From NCBI GenBank assembly GCA_011620585.1, contig WOYV01000070.1, forward strand, positions 62,001-126,000: a DNA stretch of 64,000 bases, in the 5' to 3' direction. The translations under genes and the position numbers were made by a program. This document shows positions 1 to 7,649 of the stretch, piece after piece. Source of the DNA: Draconibacterium sp. (GTDB lineage Bacteria; Bacteroidota; Bacteroidia; Bacteroidales; Prolixibacteraceae). Under the pieces are notes generated by a model. That model saw only the letters and a list, made by a program, of their open reading frames with translations. It was not told the DNA's origin and made no database searches. Positions within the stretch are counted from its first letter, which is position 1. Each line of letters opens with the position of its first letter.

Positions 1-1197
1 GTCGCCTTTTGTAAAGGCTTTTGTTTTCTTCAGGAATCCATCAGTTTTATCCGAATTCGAAAGGTCGGCTGATGCCACCACCATGTTTTCGATCTCGCTG
101 GCAAAAGCTGCCAGAACAGTTGATGAAGCAGCGCGGGTTGCCGAGTTGGCTTTCTGTTCTATCTTGGCAAAATCAAAGGCTGGCGCTTCTTTTGAGAAGA
201 ATTTAGCGAGTTTGACAGCCAACTCAGGATTGGCTGCTTCCCATTTCGCTTGTTCTGCTTTTTTTGCAGCGGCAACTGCAATCAGTTCTTCAGCACGTTT
301 ATTATAGAATTCCTTAACTTCTTCGAAGATTACGAATGGATTTTCTGGATCGCCCCCCAGGTTCTTGATCGTATTTTCGAAAGAAGCGCCTGCCTCACCC
401 AATGGCATGCCATGGGTAGCACACTTGCGTTCGTAATTACTTCCGTCTGCTGTTAATGCGCCTTTACCCATAATAGTTTTCCCAATTATGAGCGTCGGTT
501 TTTCCTTTTCCGAAATTGCTTCTTTCAGCGCCAGGCGAATTTGTTCGGTGTTGTTTCCTTCAATCGTAATTACTTTCCAGTTCCATGCTTCATATTTTTT
601 TCCGGTATCTTCCAACGTCACTTCATTTGTTTCGGTAGAAAGCTGAATGTCATTCGAATCATAAAACATTACCAGGTTACTTAATCCTAAGAACCCTGCG
701 ATACGGCCTGCTCCCTGGGAAATCTCTTCCTGAACCCCACCATCCGAAATAAAAGCAAATGTTTTATGCGCCATCCACTCGCCAAAACGGGCAACCAGAA
801 AACGTTCGGCAATTGCCGCGCCTACTGCCATCACATGTCCCTGTCCGAGAGGTCCTGATGTGTTTTCAATACCACGTTCAGCGTCTAATTCAGGGTGACC
901 CGGAGTAATACTTTCCCATTGACGGAAATTTGCCAGGTCTTCCATGCTGTATTTCCCTGCCAATGCCAAAACGCTGTACAACATAGGCGACATGTGCCCG
1001 GGATCAAGGAAAAACCGGTCACGGTTGATCCATGTCATGTCAGATGGATCGTAGTTTAAAAATTCAGAATAAAGAATGTTGATAAAATCAGCTCCGCCCA
1101 TGGCACCGCCCGGGTGACCCGATTTTGCTTTTTCAACCATTGTAGCTGCCAGAATACGGATGTTATCGGCGGCTTTTACTTGAATACTTTTACTCAT
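1..1197 (-). CDS. tkt: Transketolase, partial (C-terminal part beyond the window)
   Basis: Thiamine-diphosphate enzyme of the non-oxidative pentose phosphate pathway that moves two-carbon ketol units between sugar phosphates in the cytoplasm. The minus-strand frame is open from the ATG at 1197 to the window edge, giving 399 residues of a family that is usually about 670 long. The N-terminus reads MSKSIQVKAADNIRILAATM, followed by the substrate-site GHPGG, DPGHMSP, and the cofactor-binding GDG-type region seen here as FISDGGVQEEISQGA. The ORF track misses it because no stop lies inside the window. The next gene on the same strand, serA, lies upstream and ends in its own terminator, so tkt is probably transcribed separately. 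The pyrimidine-binding and C-terminal domains are not visible. Confidence 0.95.
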   Translation of the reverse strand, partial: MSKSIQVKAADNIRILAATMVEKAKSGHPGGAMGGADFINILYSEFLNYDPSDMTWINRDRFFLDPGHMSPMLYSVLALAGKYSMEDLANFRQWESITPGHPELDAERGIENTSGPLGQGHVMAVGAAIAERFLVARFGEWMAHKTFAFISDGGVQEEISQGAGRIAGFLGLSNLVMFYDSNDIQLSTETNEVTLEDTGKKYEAWNWKVITIEGNNTEQIRLALKEAISEKEKPTLIIGKTIMGKGALTADGSNYERKCATHGMPLGEAGASFENTIKNLGGDPENPFVIFEEVKEFYNKRAEELIAVAAAKKAEQAKWEAANPELAVKLAKFFSKEAPAFDFAKIEQKANSATRAASSTVLAAFASEIENMVVASADLSNSDKTDGFLKKTKAFTKGD

Positions 1198-1355
1198 GTT
1201 TGTTTTTTTATTTATTCGAATTAGGTAGGACAGGAATGCCAAAAATATAAAAAAAGAAGGACTTTAAAGTCCCCTATATTCAAGATAAATTCAAAATAAG
1301 CCAGAAGCCAGTGCTCTAACTCTAATTCTTTTTGGGATCAGTTTTTCAGAAAAGA

Positions 1356-1389
1356 AACAGGAGGGACTTCATTTGAAGTGTCTCCTGTT
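1356..1389 (-). terminator. Rho-independent terminator of serA
   Basis: AACAGGAGGGACTTC and GAAGTGTCTCCTGTT form a 15-bp stem with two central mismatches and an ATTT loop. Read on the minus strand it is followed by a T-rich run (TTTCTTTT), and it lies about 20 bases beyond the serA stop. Confidence 0.8.
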
Positions 1390-1409
1390 GTATCATCGTA
1401 AACGAGTTT

Positions 1410-2582
1410 TTACGCGGTGATGATGCGAACCATAAAAATTCCCTCGATGGCCATCAGTTCATCCTGAACAGAAGAGTCTACCTTGTCAGTGGCTACATCG
1501 ATTATATTGTAGGCAATTTCATTGTGTTTGCGGTTCAACATGTGGTCGATATTCAACCCTTTTGCAGCCAGCACGCTCGATATCTGGCTAACCATGTTCG
1601 GAACATTCTTATTTGCGATCAGTATCCGGCAACCACCGTTTCTATCCATTTCGGCAGCCGGGAAATTCACCGAGTTGATGATATTCCCATTTTCAAGGTA
1701 TTCACGAACTTGTTCAACCGCCATAATCGCACAGTTGGTTTCCGATTCTTTGGTTGACGCTCCAAGGTGCGGAATTGGGATAACGTTTTCGAGTTTAAGG
1801 ATTTCTTCATCCGGGAAATCGGTGACATACGACGAAACTTTTCCCGATGCCAACGCTGATTTCAAATCTTGGGTATCTACCAGTCCGCCACGTGCAAAGT
1901 TCATGATCTTCACCCCGTCTTTCATCATGGCAAACTTATCTTTGTTGATGTACCCTTTTGTTTCGGGAGTCAATGGTACATTGATCGTTACATAGTCGGC
2001 TTGTTGAAGCAGTATCTGAATGCCTTCCACCCAGGTCACTTCACGACTAAGTTTCAAGGCATGCTTTACCGACATGTACGGATCGTACCCAACAACTTTC
2101 ATACGGAGTGCCGAAGCGGCATTGGCAACTAAAACCCCAATTGCTCCCAGGCCTATTACAGCCAGTGTTTTTCCTTTTAATTCCTGACCTCCAAAATTGC
2201 TTTTCCCTTTCTCTACCAAAGCAGGTACATTATCTCCTTCTCCAATTAGAGTTTTTGCCCAGTTTACGGCTCCGATGTAATCTCTCGAAGCTATTAACAT
2301 CCCTGCAATTACGGCTTCTTTTACTGCGTTCGCATTTGCACCGGGAGTGTTGAATACCACGATCCCTTTTTCGGTGCATTTTTCGATAGGGATATTGTTT
2401 ACCCCGGCTCCGGCACGAGCTACCGCTTTTAAAGTCGAAGGGAGTTCCATATCGTGCATTTTATAGCTGCGCAATACAATGGCATCGGGTCCCGGAATTT
2501 CGCTGGCAATCTCGTACTTGTCTAATGGAAAGAGTTTTAACCCGTCAGGGTCTATCTGGTTCAAGGTTTGAATTTTGAACAT
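1410..2582 (-). CDS. serA: D-3-phosphoglycerate dehydrogenase with ACT domain
   Basis: NAD-dependent enzyme that oxidises 3-phosphoglycerate to 3-phosphohydroxypyruvate, the first step of serine synthesis. The 390-residue protein has the 2-hydroxyacid dehydrogenase layout: the Rossmann motif GLGAIG at about 144-149, the substrate-side segment NFARGGLVD with the catalytic Arg, and PHLGAST with the catalytic His. A C-terminal ACT domain begins near residue 320 (CRILIANKNVPNMVSQISS), which usually gives feedback control by serine. The length fits the short Bacteroidota type rather than the roughly 530-residue type with an extra regulatory domain. serC, its common neighbour in Bacteroides, is not next to it here. 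A terminator follows the stop. Confidence 0.93.
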   Translation of the reverse strand: MFKIQTLNQIDPDGLKLFPLDKYEIASEIPGPDAIVLRSYKMHDMELPSTLKAVARAGAGVNNIPIEKCTEKGIVVFNTPGANANAVKEAVIAGMLIASRDYIGAVNWAKTLIGEGDNVPALVEKGKSNFGGQELKGKTLAVIGLGAIGVLVANAASALRMKVVGYDPYMSVKHALKLSREVTWVEGIQILLQQADYVTINVPLTPETKGYINKDKFAMMKDGVKIMNFARGGLVDTQDLKSALASGKVSSYVTDFPDEEILKLENVIPIPHLGASTKESETNCAIMAVEQVREYLENGNIINSVNFPAAEMDRNGGCRILIANKNVPNMVSQISSVLAAKGLNIDHMLNRKHNEIAYNIIDVATDKVDSSVQDELMAIEGIFMVRIITA

Positions 2583-2706
2583 GTGACTGAATTTTAAGTT
2601 GATATTTAAAGTAGCTGAATGATGACAAATATCCGCATTATCTTGGAAAAGACGGGCAATCCGATGGATAAGTTTTCAATGTGAAGTTAACATTAAACAG
2701 GCGGGC

Positions 2707-2735
2707 AAAAAAAAGCCAGACTCTACAGCCTGGCT
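2707..2735 (-). terminator. Terminator downstream of the Crp/Fnr gene
   Basis: AGCCAG and CTGGCT pair, extended by one G-T pair and CT/AG around a GTAG loop. On the minus strand a run of eight T follows. It lies about 130 bases after the regulator stop, and no gene is seen in the 2583-2863 gap. Confidence 0.8.
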
Positions 2736-2863
2736 AATCAACCTTCAACTACTAACCGATTTTATAACCCAAAAAATTTTGAAACAATAGTTACGAACAA
2801 TGTATTCTCGTATTGTTACCTTGCAAAGAAAAGGAGTATGTGATTGCTGGTCTGTAATAAAAG

Positions 2864-3493
2864 TCACACAAGACCCGAAAAATCGATAAAATTTCTGGAA
2901 ACCTCTATTTTACCGTCTTTCTCGAGCTTTTTTAGTAAACGGGAAATGACTTCGCGCGAGGAGTTGAGCTTGAGTGCCAGCATTTGGTGTGTACCTGAAT
3001 AAGTAGCGCTTCCTGATTTCCTGTAACGATCGACAAAATATTTAACCAGGCGTTCATCGAGTTTCATAAAAGCGATTGCATGCAAGGTGTCGACCAACTC
3101 GCGAAACCGGAATTGAAAAGTTTGCATGACATACTGTTTCCATAAAGGGTATTTGCTGATCCAGGTATCGAGCATTTCAACCGGAATAAGAATAACCTCG
3201 GTTTCCTCTTCGGCTACAGCATTTACATCGCTTATTTGCCGGGCCATGCAACAAGTGAGCGACATGGCACAAACTTCGTTTTCCTTTAGATAATAAAGCA
3301 ATAATTCGTTCCCGTTATCGCTGGTGCGCGAAACGCGTATCAATCCTTTTAAAACAAGCGGGAAACTTGAGATGAATTGTCCTTCGCGGATTAGCGATTC
3401 ATTGGGTTGAAACGTTTTATTGACCCCGATACCGACAATTTCTTTTTGGAGTTCAGGCTCCAGGAAACCATATAGATTGACAAAATCTTTCAC
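2864..3493 (-). CDS. Crp/Fnr family transcriptional regulator
   Basis: Cytoplasmic transcription factor of 209 residues with a cyclic-nucleotide-binding-like beta-barrel (about residues 20-115), a long dimerisation helix, and a C-terminal winged helix-turn-helix that reads NSSREVISRLLKKLEKDGKI near 175-195. The sensor half contains a cysteine group, CAMSLTCCM, around residue 75, which could hold a metal, heme or redox-sensitive site. That is inference, since it lacks the N-terminal cysteine cluster of classical Fnr. No cAMP-binding signature was recognised. The gene stands alone and faces away from the broken lipoprotein at 3968. The 3494-3967 gap between them holds a palindromic operator-like array that could be its own target or that of another factor. 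A terminator lies downstream. Confidence 0.88.
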   Translation of the reverse strand: MKDFVNLYGFLEPELQKEIVGIGVNKTFQPNESLIREGQFISSFPLVLKGLIRVSRTSDNGNELLLYYLKENEVCAMSLTCCMARQISDVNAVAEEETEVILIPVEMLDTWISKYPLWKQYVMQTFQFRFRELVDTLHAIAFMKLDERLVKYFVDRYRKSGSATYSGTHQMLALKLNSSREVISRLLKKLEKDGKIEVSRNFIDFSGLV

Positions 3494-3682
3494 AGTAGTT
3501 GAAACAGTTGTAGCAAATTTAAACTTGTATTGGAGTTTTGCAAAATTATTGATCGAAAGGAAGGTAATTCAGAATGGATTTAAACTGATTTTTAAAAATC
3601 GTATCTTCATGTTTTCTGAAAACAAGAAGGTTTTATTGTCTCCATTTCTGATTTAATATTGTTTGTTAACCCATTGTGTAGG

Positions 3683-3744
3683 AATACGCATTCATTTTAC
3701 GTAGAAATACGTATTAACCGGCAAGCAACCTTTTCGTATCTTTA
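3683..3744 (+). promoter_or_regulatory. TACGTA operator-like array next to a weak promoter
   Basis: Three TACG-centred boxes occur in 33 bases: AATACGCATT (3683-3692), TACGTA (3698-3703) and the perfect palindrome AATACGTATT (3706-3715). The last two form TACGTA-gaaa-TACGTA. About 20 bases on is TATCTTTA (3737-3744), one base off the Bacteroidota -7 consensus TAnnTTTG, so the array would overlap the -33 region. The rest of the gap up to 3967 is low-complexity sequence with repeated GCTCAA-like units and no recognisable gene. Confidence 0.45.
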
Positions 3745-3967
3745 CATCTAAATATAGAAAACCATAAAAATCAAACCTAAGGAATACCTCGTACCATCTT
3801 TTTTTAGTAAAACCGGGCTACACTGCCCAGCCTGCCTGATAAAAGCTGCCATTACCAATCTTACTTGTTCTCCCGCCCGGTAACTACTGTTACTCTAAAT
3901 ACGAAAGTATGTAAAAGTTGCAAGCCCAAAGCTCAAGGCTCAAAGTTCACCGCTAAAAATTTAAAAA

Positions 3968-4244
3968 ATGAAACCAAAACTTTTAAAACGATTAACAACT
4001 TCCCTGCTCCTGTTGCCGCTTTGCGTGGCTTTGCTGGGTGCGAAAAAGACGATAACTATAACAACATCGACCGCATTATAGGCAAATGGCAACTTCTTAA
4101 AGAGGGGACATGTGGATCCGCAACTGAAAAAGTTACAATTGAGTTTATCACGGATTCAGTATTCATATTATCTTTTTACTAAAATTAGCAGAAGGGATAT
4201 ACAGCACTATAGGTATCTTTTGGAAAGTGAAATGCTGCAAGTAA
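3968..4244 (+). pseudogene. Frameshifted small lipoprotein, lipocalin-like start
   Basis: From the ATG at 3968 the frame gives a clean lipoprotein signal (MKPKLLKRL, then LLLLPLCVALLG) but runs out of frame exactly at the lipobox and stops soon after. One base over, the sequence continues as CEKDDNYNNIDRIIGKWQLL, so adding one G to the GGG run would restore LLGC and a mature protein that starts like Bacteroidota lipocalin-like lipoproteins (IIGKWQLL). That second frame stops at 4182, and a third frame (KLAEGIYSTIGIFWKVKCCK) continues to 4244, which suggests a second shift. The ORF called at 3865 uses the right middle part but an artificial N-terminus. Either a decayed gene or an assembly error is possible. 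The function is unknown. Confidence 0.6.
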
Positions 4245-4335
4245 GCCCCTTCTGCGTTGTAACCATTTGAAGAACTGACAAGTATGTAGGATTATGTGTT
4301 TTATTATCTGACAGATGTTTTGTAAGGAAGTGTGC

Positions 4336-4899
4336 TCAGTTTTCCACTTTCCCGACTACTTCATACGCTTTCCCCTTTACTTTTACAGGTTTATAAAGAA
4401 TTCCATTGTATTCGTAGTAGAATTTTCCATCAATTTCCACCTCGGCTGCATCTTTAGGAATTTTGGGAACAACTGCTCCAACCGGAGGTTCGCTAACCAG
4501 ATATTCGCCTGATGAGATGTCCTGGGTATAAAAAATTCCGCTTGCGTAAAAGAAAACCGAAGGGCCGACAACTAAGCGAAAATATCCTGCGGGGAGTGCG
4601 GCAACTCTGATTCCAACAGGTGGAACTACGTGAACATAAACTCCGTTACGCGAGGCGTAAAATATTCCTCTATGATAATAATAAGGTAAATTACGGTGTC
4701 GGACCACAACGGCATTTGCCGGTACCCGGCGAACCATATGTGCCATTGGCGGAGCTTTCCTGTACACTGCTGTACCTCGCACACCATGTACAACGGTGCG
4801 TCGCGGAGTATTGATTACTGTTCGCTGCCCAAAAGAGTTATAATCGGCCAGTAACAGAAAAAGTGAAATGATGATAATAACAAATTGATTTGTTTTCAT
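4336..4899 (-). CDS. DUF6515 family envelope protein
   Basis: Probable exported protein of 187 residues with a Sec signal peptide (MKTNQFVIIIISLFLLLADYNS, likely cut near FG/QR). The mature part has a basic stretch rich in Arg and Val, then repeated aromatic units of the form YYxxGxFY: PYYYHRGIFYAS, FFYASGIFYTQ and FYYEYNGILYKP. Two PP-V-VP segments (HVVPPVG, EPPVGAVVPKIP) separate the units. This pattern matches what I know as DUF6515, a Bacteroidota family without an assigned role. The repeats suggest a small beta-rich domain at the cell surface or in the periplasm. It stands alone and is followed on the same strand by nothing but the divergent upstream region of the broken lipoprotein. Confidence 0.7.
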   Translation of the reverse strand: MKTNQFVIIIISLFLLLADYNSFGQRTVINTPRRTVVHGVRGTAVYRKAPPMAHMVRRVPANAVVVRHRNLPYYYHRGIFYASRNGVYVHVVPPVGIRVAALPAGYFRLVVGPSVFFYASGIFYTQDISSGEYLVSEPPVGAVVPKIPKDAAEVEIDGKFYYEYNGILYKPVKVKGKAYEVVGKVEN

Positions 4900-4914
4900 G
4901 GCTTTACTTTTTAT

Positions 4915-5349
4915 TTACTTAAATCTGTTTCTTTGTTTAAAATATTTCCCCCGGGAAACATATACGATCCAATCGCAAACACTTTTCCCAAAGTCTATGG
5001 TCCCGGGGTCCGTTATTTTCTGAAGTTGTTACCTGCATTATGCCTTTGCTTATAAAATCGCATGAATAACTTATTATAAGAGGTCCTGTTATGTTGTAAG
5101 AACAATAGCCTCTTTCTGAAGTGTGTACATCTGCCGGTCCCGAGATTGAAAATACATCATCCGTAATATCTTCTGTATCTGGACCTTCTATCCAAGCCCG
5201 GTCTGACGGTTTCGTTTTTTTGAATAACAACCCCATTTGTGCCGGTCATTGCAAACAAACCCGACCGCGTAAAACAACCATTTTCACCCGTACAACCGTC
5301 TCCAGAATCAACCGTTATGGTTTTCGGGTAACCGCAAATTGGTTGGGGC
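4915..5349 (-). pseudogene. Collapsed lipoprotein paralogue, two or more frameshifts
   Basis: Three minus-strand frames line up in order as parts of one Bacteroidota lipoprotein family. The first is ICGYPKTITVDSGDGC (5340 down to a stop at 5157). The second is the 99-residue ORF, with WIEGPDTEDITDDVFSISG and ITGPLIISYSCDFISKGIMQV. The third, shifted at about 4985, is TIDFGKSVCDWIVYVSRGKY, ending at 4917. The family normally carries PKTITIDFGxGC, then WxxGxxTxxxxDDxxSITG, then RTIDFGxGxCD in one frame; this ordering comes from memory of the family. The N-terminal signal and a middle section are missing. It follows directly after the terminator of the intact 264-residue lipoprotein, so it may be a degraded downstream copy. 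Confidence 0.65.
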
Positions 5350-5352
5350 TTA

Positions 5353-5387
5353 AAAACACGCCGGTAAAATTTTTCCCAGCGTGTTTT
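5353..5387 (-). terminator. Terminator of the 264-residue lipoprotein gene
   Basis: AAAACACGC and GCGTGTTTT form a perfect 9-bp stem that can extend inward through further pairs. On the minus strand it ends in a run of five T, a few bases after the stop at 5398. Confidence 0.8.
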
Positions 5388-5397
5388 CCTGTTATTC

Positions 5398-6192
5398 CTA
5401 TAATTCTTCTACTTCCCCTGTTTCTAAATTTGTAATGTAACTAGATCTGGAGCCGGTAATTTCGATAATCGCTTCGCCATTCCCGTTATATGTGATTGTA
5501 CCTTCATATTTATACCCGGCGCTACTGCTTCCGGAAGCGCTTTCACCTTCTATTGAAAAAATAACCGTTCCGTTATCAATTTCTTTTGGCTCTTTCTCCA
5601 CGGCCACATCAACAAGTTCGAAACGGACCGAAGCCTGCCGTGTGCCCTGGTTACGGATTTTGGATTCGAAGCCGCTGCTTCGTTGCCAGGTGCCATTTAC
5701 CAGGTACATATCCGAAGTGTGTTCGATATTGGTAACCGTAAAATCGCCGCTCCCTGTATGTTGTGAAGCAATCCGCGGTGCATCGAACCCTCCTTCATAG
5801 GCAAAACTGAAATCCAGCATGAGCGGGTTATCCGATTCGTCGCACACAAGCTCATAATCGTACATCTTCGAAGACTCGAAGGTAATTAAACTGGTTGACT
5901 TAGAAGTAAATGTCGTATCGCGGGATTCGCCGCAGCTAAGGGTATTGCTGCCGGCAGACTTTAAGCCATTGTTATCAACAGATTGCCCGGAAAGTTCAGC
6001 AGTTGTTACAATATCCGCGGTTAGCCCGTCGCTACCGCTTGCTACCGAATAGGCTACAATTTCAACAGCTTCCGCTTCGGTAATTGCTTCATTGTCTTCA
6101 GTTACAGGATCATCGTCATCACTACATGATACAAAACCAATCATCCCTGCCACGGCTATTAAAGCCCAAATTAAATTTTTCATTGTTTTCAT
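5398..6192 (-). CDS. Hypothetical lipoprotein with acidic linker
   Basis: Predicted lipoprotein of 264 residues. The signal ends in the lipobox GFVSC, followed by an acidic SDDDDP linker that in Bacteroidota often favours export to the outer surface. The mature chain has few strong features: an Ala/Glu-rich helical start, then LSCGESRDTTF with a probable structural Cys pair (the other Cys is in YELVCDES), and a beta-rich second half with many Gly, Ser and Thr. No catalytic motif was seen. It resembles the N-terminal part of larger Bacteroidota lipoproteins whose C-terminal module is found as fragments just downstream at 4915-5349. The intact gene may therefore once have been longer or had a relative beside it. 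The Spy-like gene lies upstream on the same strand, with a gap of about 58 bases. Confidence 0.7.
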   Translation of the reverse strand: MKTMKNLIWALIAVAGMIGFVSCSDDDDPVTEDNEAITEAEAVEIVAYSVASGSDGLTADIVTTAELSGQSVDNNGLKSAGSNTLSCGESRDTTFTSKSTSLITFESSKMYDYELVCDESDNPLMLDFSFAYEGGFDAPRIASQHTGSGDFTVTNIEHTSDMYLVNGTWQRSSGFESKIRNQGTRQASVRFELVDVAVEKEPKEIDNGTVIFSIEGESASGSSSAGYKYEGTITYNGNGEAIIEITGSRSSYITNLETGEVEEL

Positions 6193-6250
6193 TTCTTCCT
6201 GCTTTAATTGTTTAACCTTAAATTATTTTTCACCGAATTGATTTTTATGC

Positions 6251-6619
6251 TTATTCCCCTTTTCGTATCTCATTCATCTTTTTCCGCAATTCCTTCCTTT
6301 TTTTCAGATAGGTCTCAAACTGGCCCTCATCCATAATTTGTTTGAGCTTCCCATCCTTTTCTTCCGATATCCCCCTGGCCTCTTTTAGCTGGCTTATCCT
6401 TCCCTGTACACTTTTTACTTTTTCCATCTTCAGCGCATATTCCAGGTTAAGCGAATCAACTTTCGAAACCTGCCCGTCATTTAACTCAAGGGTTTCTTTC
6501 ATCCATTCCGTTTGCATTTGGGCGCGTTCTTCGGGTGTAAGTTGTATCCCGGGATTCTGCGCAAAAGCGCCCTGTGCAAGAAAGATTAAGAAAATACCAC
6601 TAAAAATAATTCTTCTCAT
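6251..6619 (-). CDS. Spy/CpxP-like periplasmic protein
   Basis: Small exported protein of 122 residues. The start was moved from the ORF track's 6733 to the ATG at 6619 because the sequence from there is a proper signal peptide (MRRIIFSGIFLIFLAQGAFA, cut before QNPG) while the upstream extension looks like translated leader. The mature part is almost all charged helix with LTPEERAQMQTEWMKETLEL, then LNDGQVSKVDSLN, and a C-terminal FETYLKKRKELRKKMNEIRK. This is the arrangement of LTxxQ-type Spy/CpxP proteins, which act as small periplasmic chaperones or envelope-stress and metal sensors. Bacteroidota carry many such paralogues of unknown specific role. It probably shares a transcript with the lipoprotein at 5398. 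Confidence 0.65.
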   Translation of the reverse strand: MRRIIFSGIFLIFLAQGAFAQNPGIQLTPEERAQMQTEWMKETLELNDGQVSKVDSLNLEYALKMEKVKSVQGRISQLKEARGISEEKDGKLKQIMDEGQFETYLKKRKELRKKMNEIRKGE

Positions 6620-6872
6620 AATTATTGTTTTTTTACGGCTTAAAAATAATTCAAATCGGTTTATCGTAAGAATTTTCTTCATCAAACGACAGAATGAATT
6701 CAACAAACAACCGGACGGTTCAACCAATAACAATTGAATGAAACAGGTTGTTGGTTGAAATTTTAGTTGCTTTGGTTTAAAAAATTTAACCTCAATGTTT
6801 CTGTTTTCTTACTTTTGAAATGAATTTGTTGCCGGTTAGCAGCAAAAGGTAAAAGAACAGAGATCCCAAAAA

Positions 6873-7649
6873 ATGAAACCGTTATTCAAATTCTTTCTGA
6901 TACTGGGAGTTGGAACAATTCTTTTTTTCCGTTGCGGACGGGATCACCCTTCGTTACCCGACCCGGATGATCGGATACCGAAAAAAGTTGTGATAAAACC
7001 CAATGACTTTCTTTCAGGGGAAAATTACGACCAGTTAACGGTGGAAGTAGCCAGTGTACAGGGATACGAACCAACGGATGAGGCGCTCAACAATCTCAAG
7101 GCATTTCTGGAATCCCGGTTAAACAAGAACGGTGGGATCGGGTTGGTCCCCGCTTCAATTCCTTCGCCGGGCAAAGCCGCGTATTCGCTCGATGATATAA
7201 AAAAAATTGAACAGGAATACCGGACGCTCTTTTCTGATCCGGAAGAAAAAAAGCTGACGGCATGGTTTTTCTTTGCCGATGCGGATTACGCTGAAAACGA
7301 GGGCGACTCAAAAGCGCTTGGCATCGCGTATGGCCCTGCCTCCATGGTTATTTTCGAAAAAACGGTCAGGGAATTCAGCGGGGGACGCGGGCAACCGTCC
7401 ACACCGGTACTGGAAACAACTGTCGCGGAACACGAATTCGGCCATATCCTCGGGCTGGTCAATAACGGTACAAACATGGTCGTAAACCACCAGGATGTAA
7501 CTAACGGAAAACACTGCAATAATCAGGATTGCCTGATGTATTGGGCTGCCGAACACAGCGGCCCGGTTATTAACTTCTTAACCGGGGGAAAAATCCCGTC
7601 GCTGGATCAAAATTGCCTGAATGATTTAAAAAATAACGGGGGAAAATAA
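6873..7649 (+). CDS. Metzincin-like metalloprotease lipoprotein
   Basis: Predicted lipoprotein of 258 residues with signal MKPLFKFFLILGVG and a probable lipidated Cys in FFRC. A zinc-binding motif HEFGHILGLV begins at about residue 187. A Met-turn candidate (DCLMYW) follows after a Cys pair in HCNNQDC. The HExxHxxGxx order with a nearby Met is that of metzincins, where the glycine lets the chain turn to a third ligand. The third ligand is not certain here; VVNHQD supplies a His. Upstream of the motif are about 165 residues with no other recognised domain. It stands alone between a Spy-like gene read the other way and a gene-poor region. A role in surface proteolysis is inference. Confidence 0.7.
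   Translation: MKPLFKFFLILGVGTILFFRCGRDHPSLPDPDDRIPKKVVIKPNDFLSGENYDQLTVEVASVQGYEPTDEALNNLKAFLESRLNKNGGIGLVPASIPSPGKAAYSLDDIKKIEQEYRTLFSDPEEKKLTAWFFFADADYAENEGDSKALGIAYGPASMVIFEKTVREFSGGRGQPSTPVLETTVAEHEFGHILGLVNNGTNMVVNHQDVTNGKHCNNQDCLMYWAAEHSGPVINFLTGGKIPSLDQNCLNDLKNNGGK

Noticed and set aside
1522-2353. Several plus-strand ORFs opposite serA
   Set aside because: Shadow frames of a clear core gene with no family match.
3865-3967. N-terminal part of the 105-codon ORF before the lipoprotein
   Set aside because: It translates a low-complexity leader; the true signal peptide begins at 3968 in another frame.
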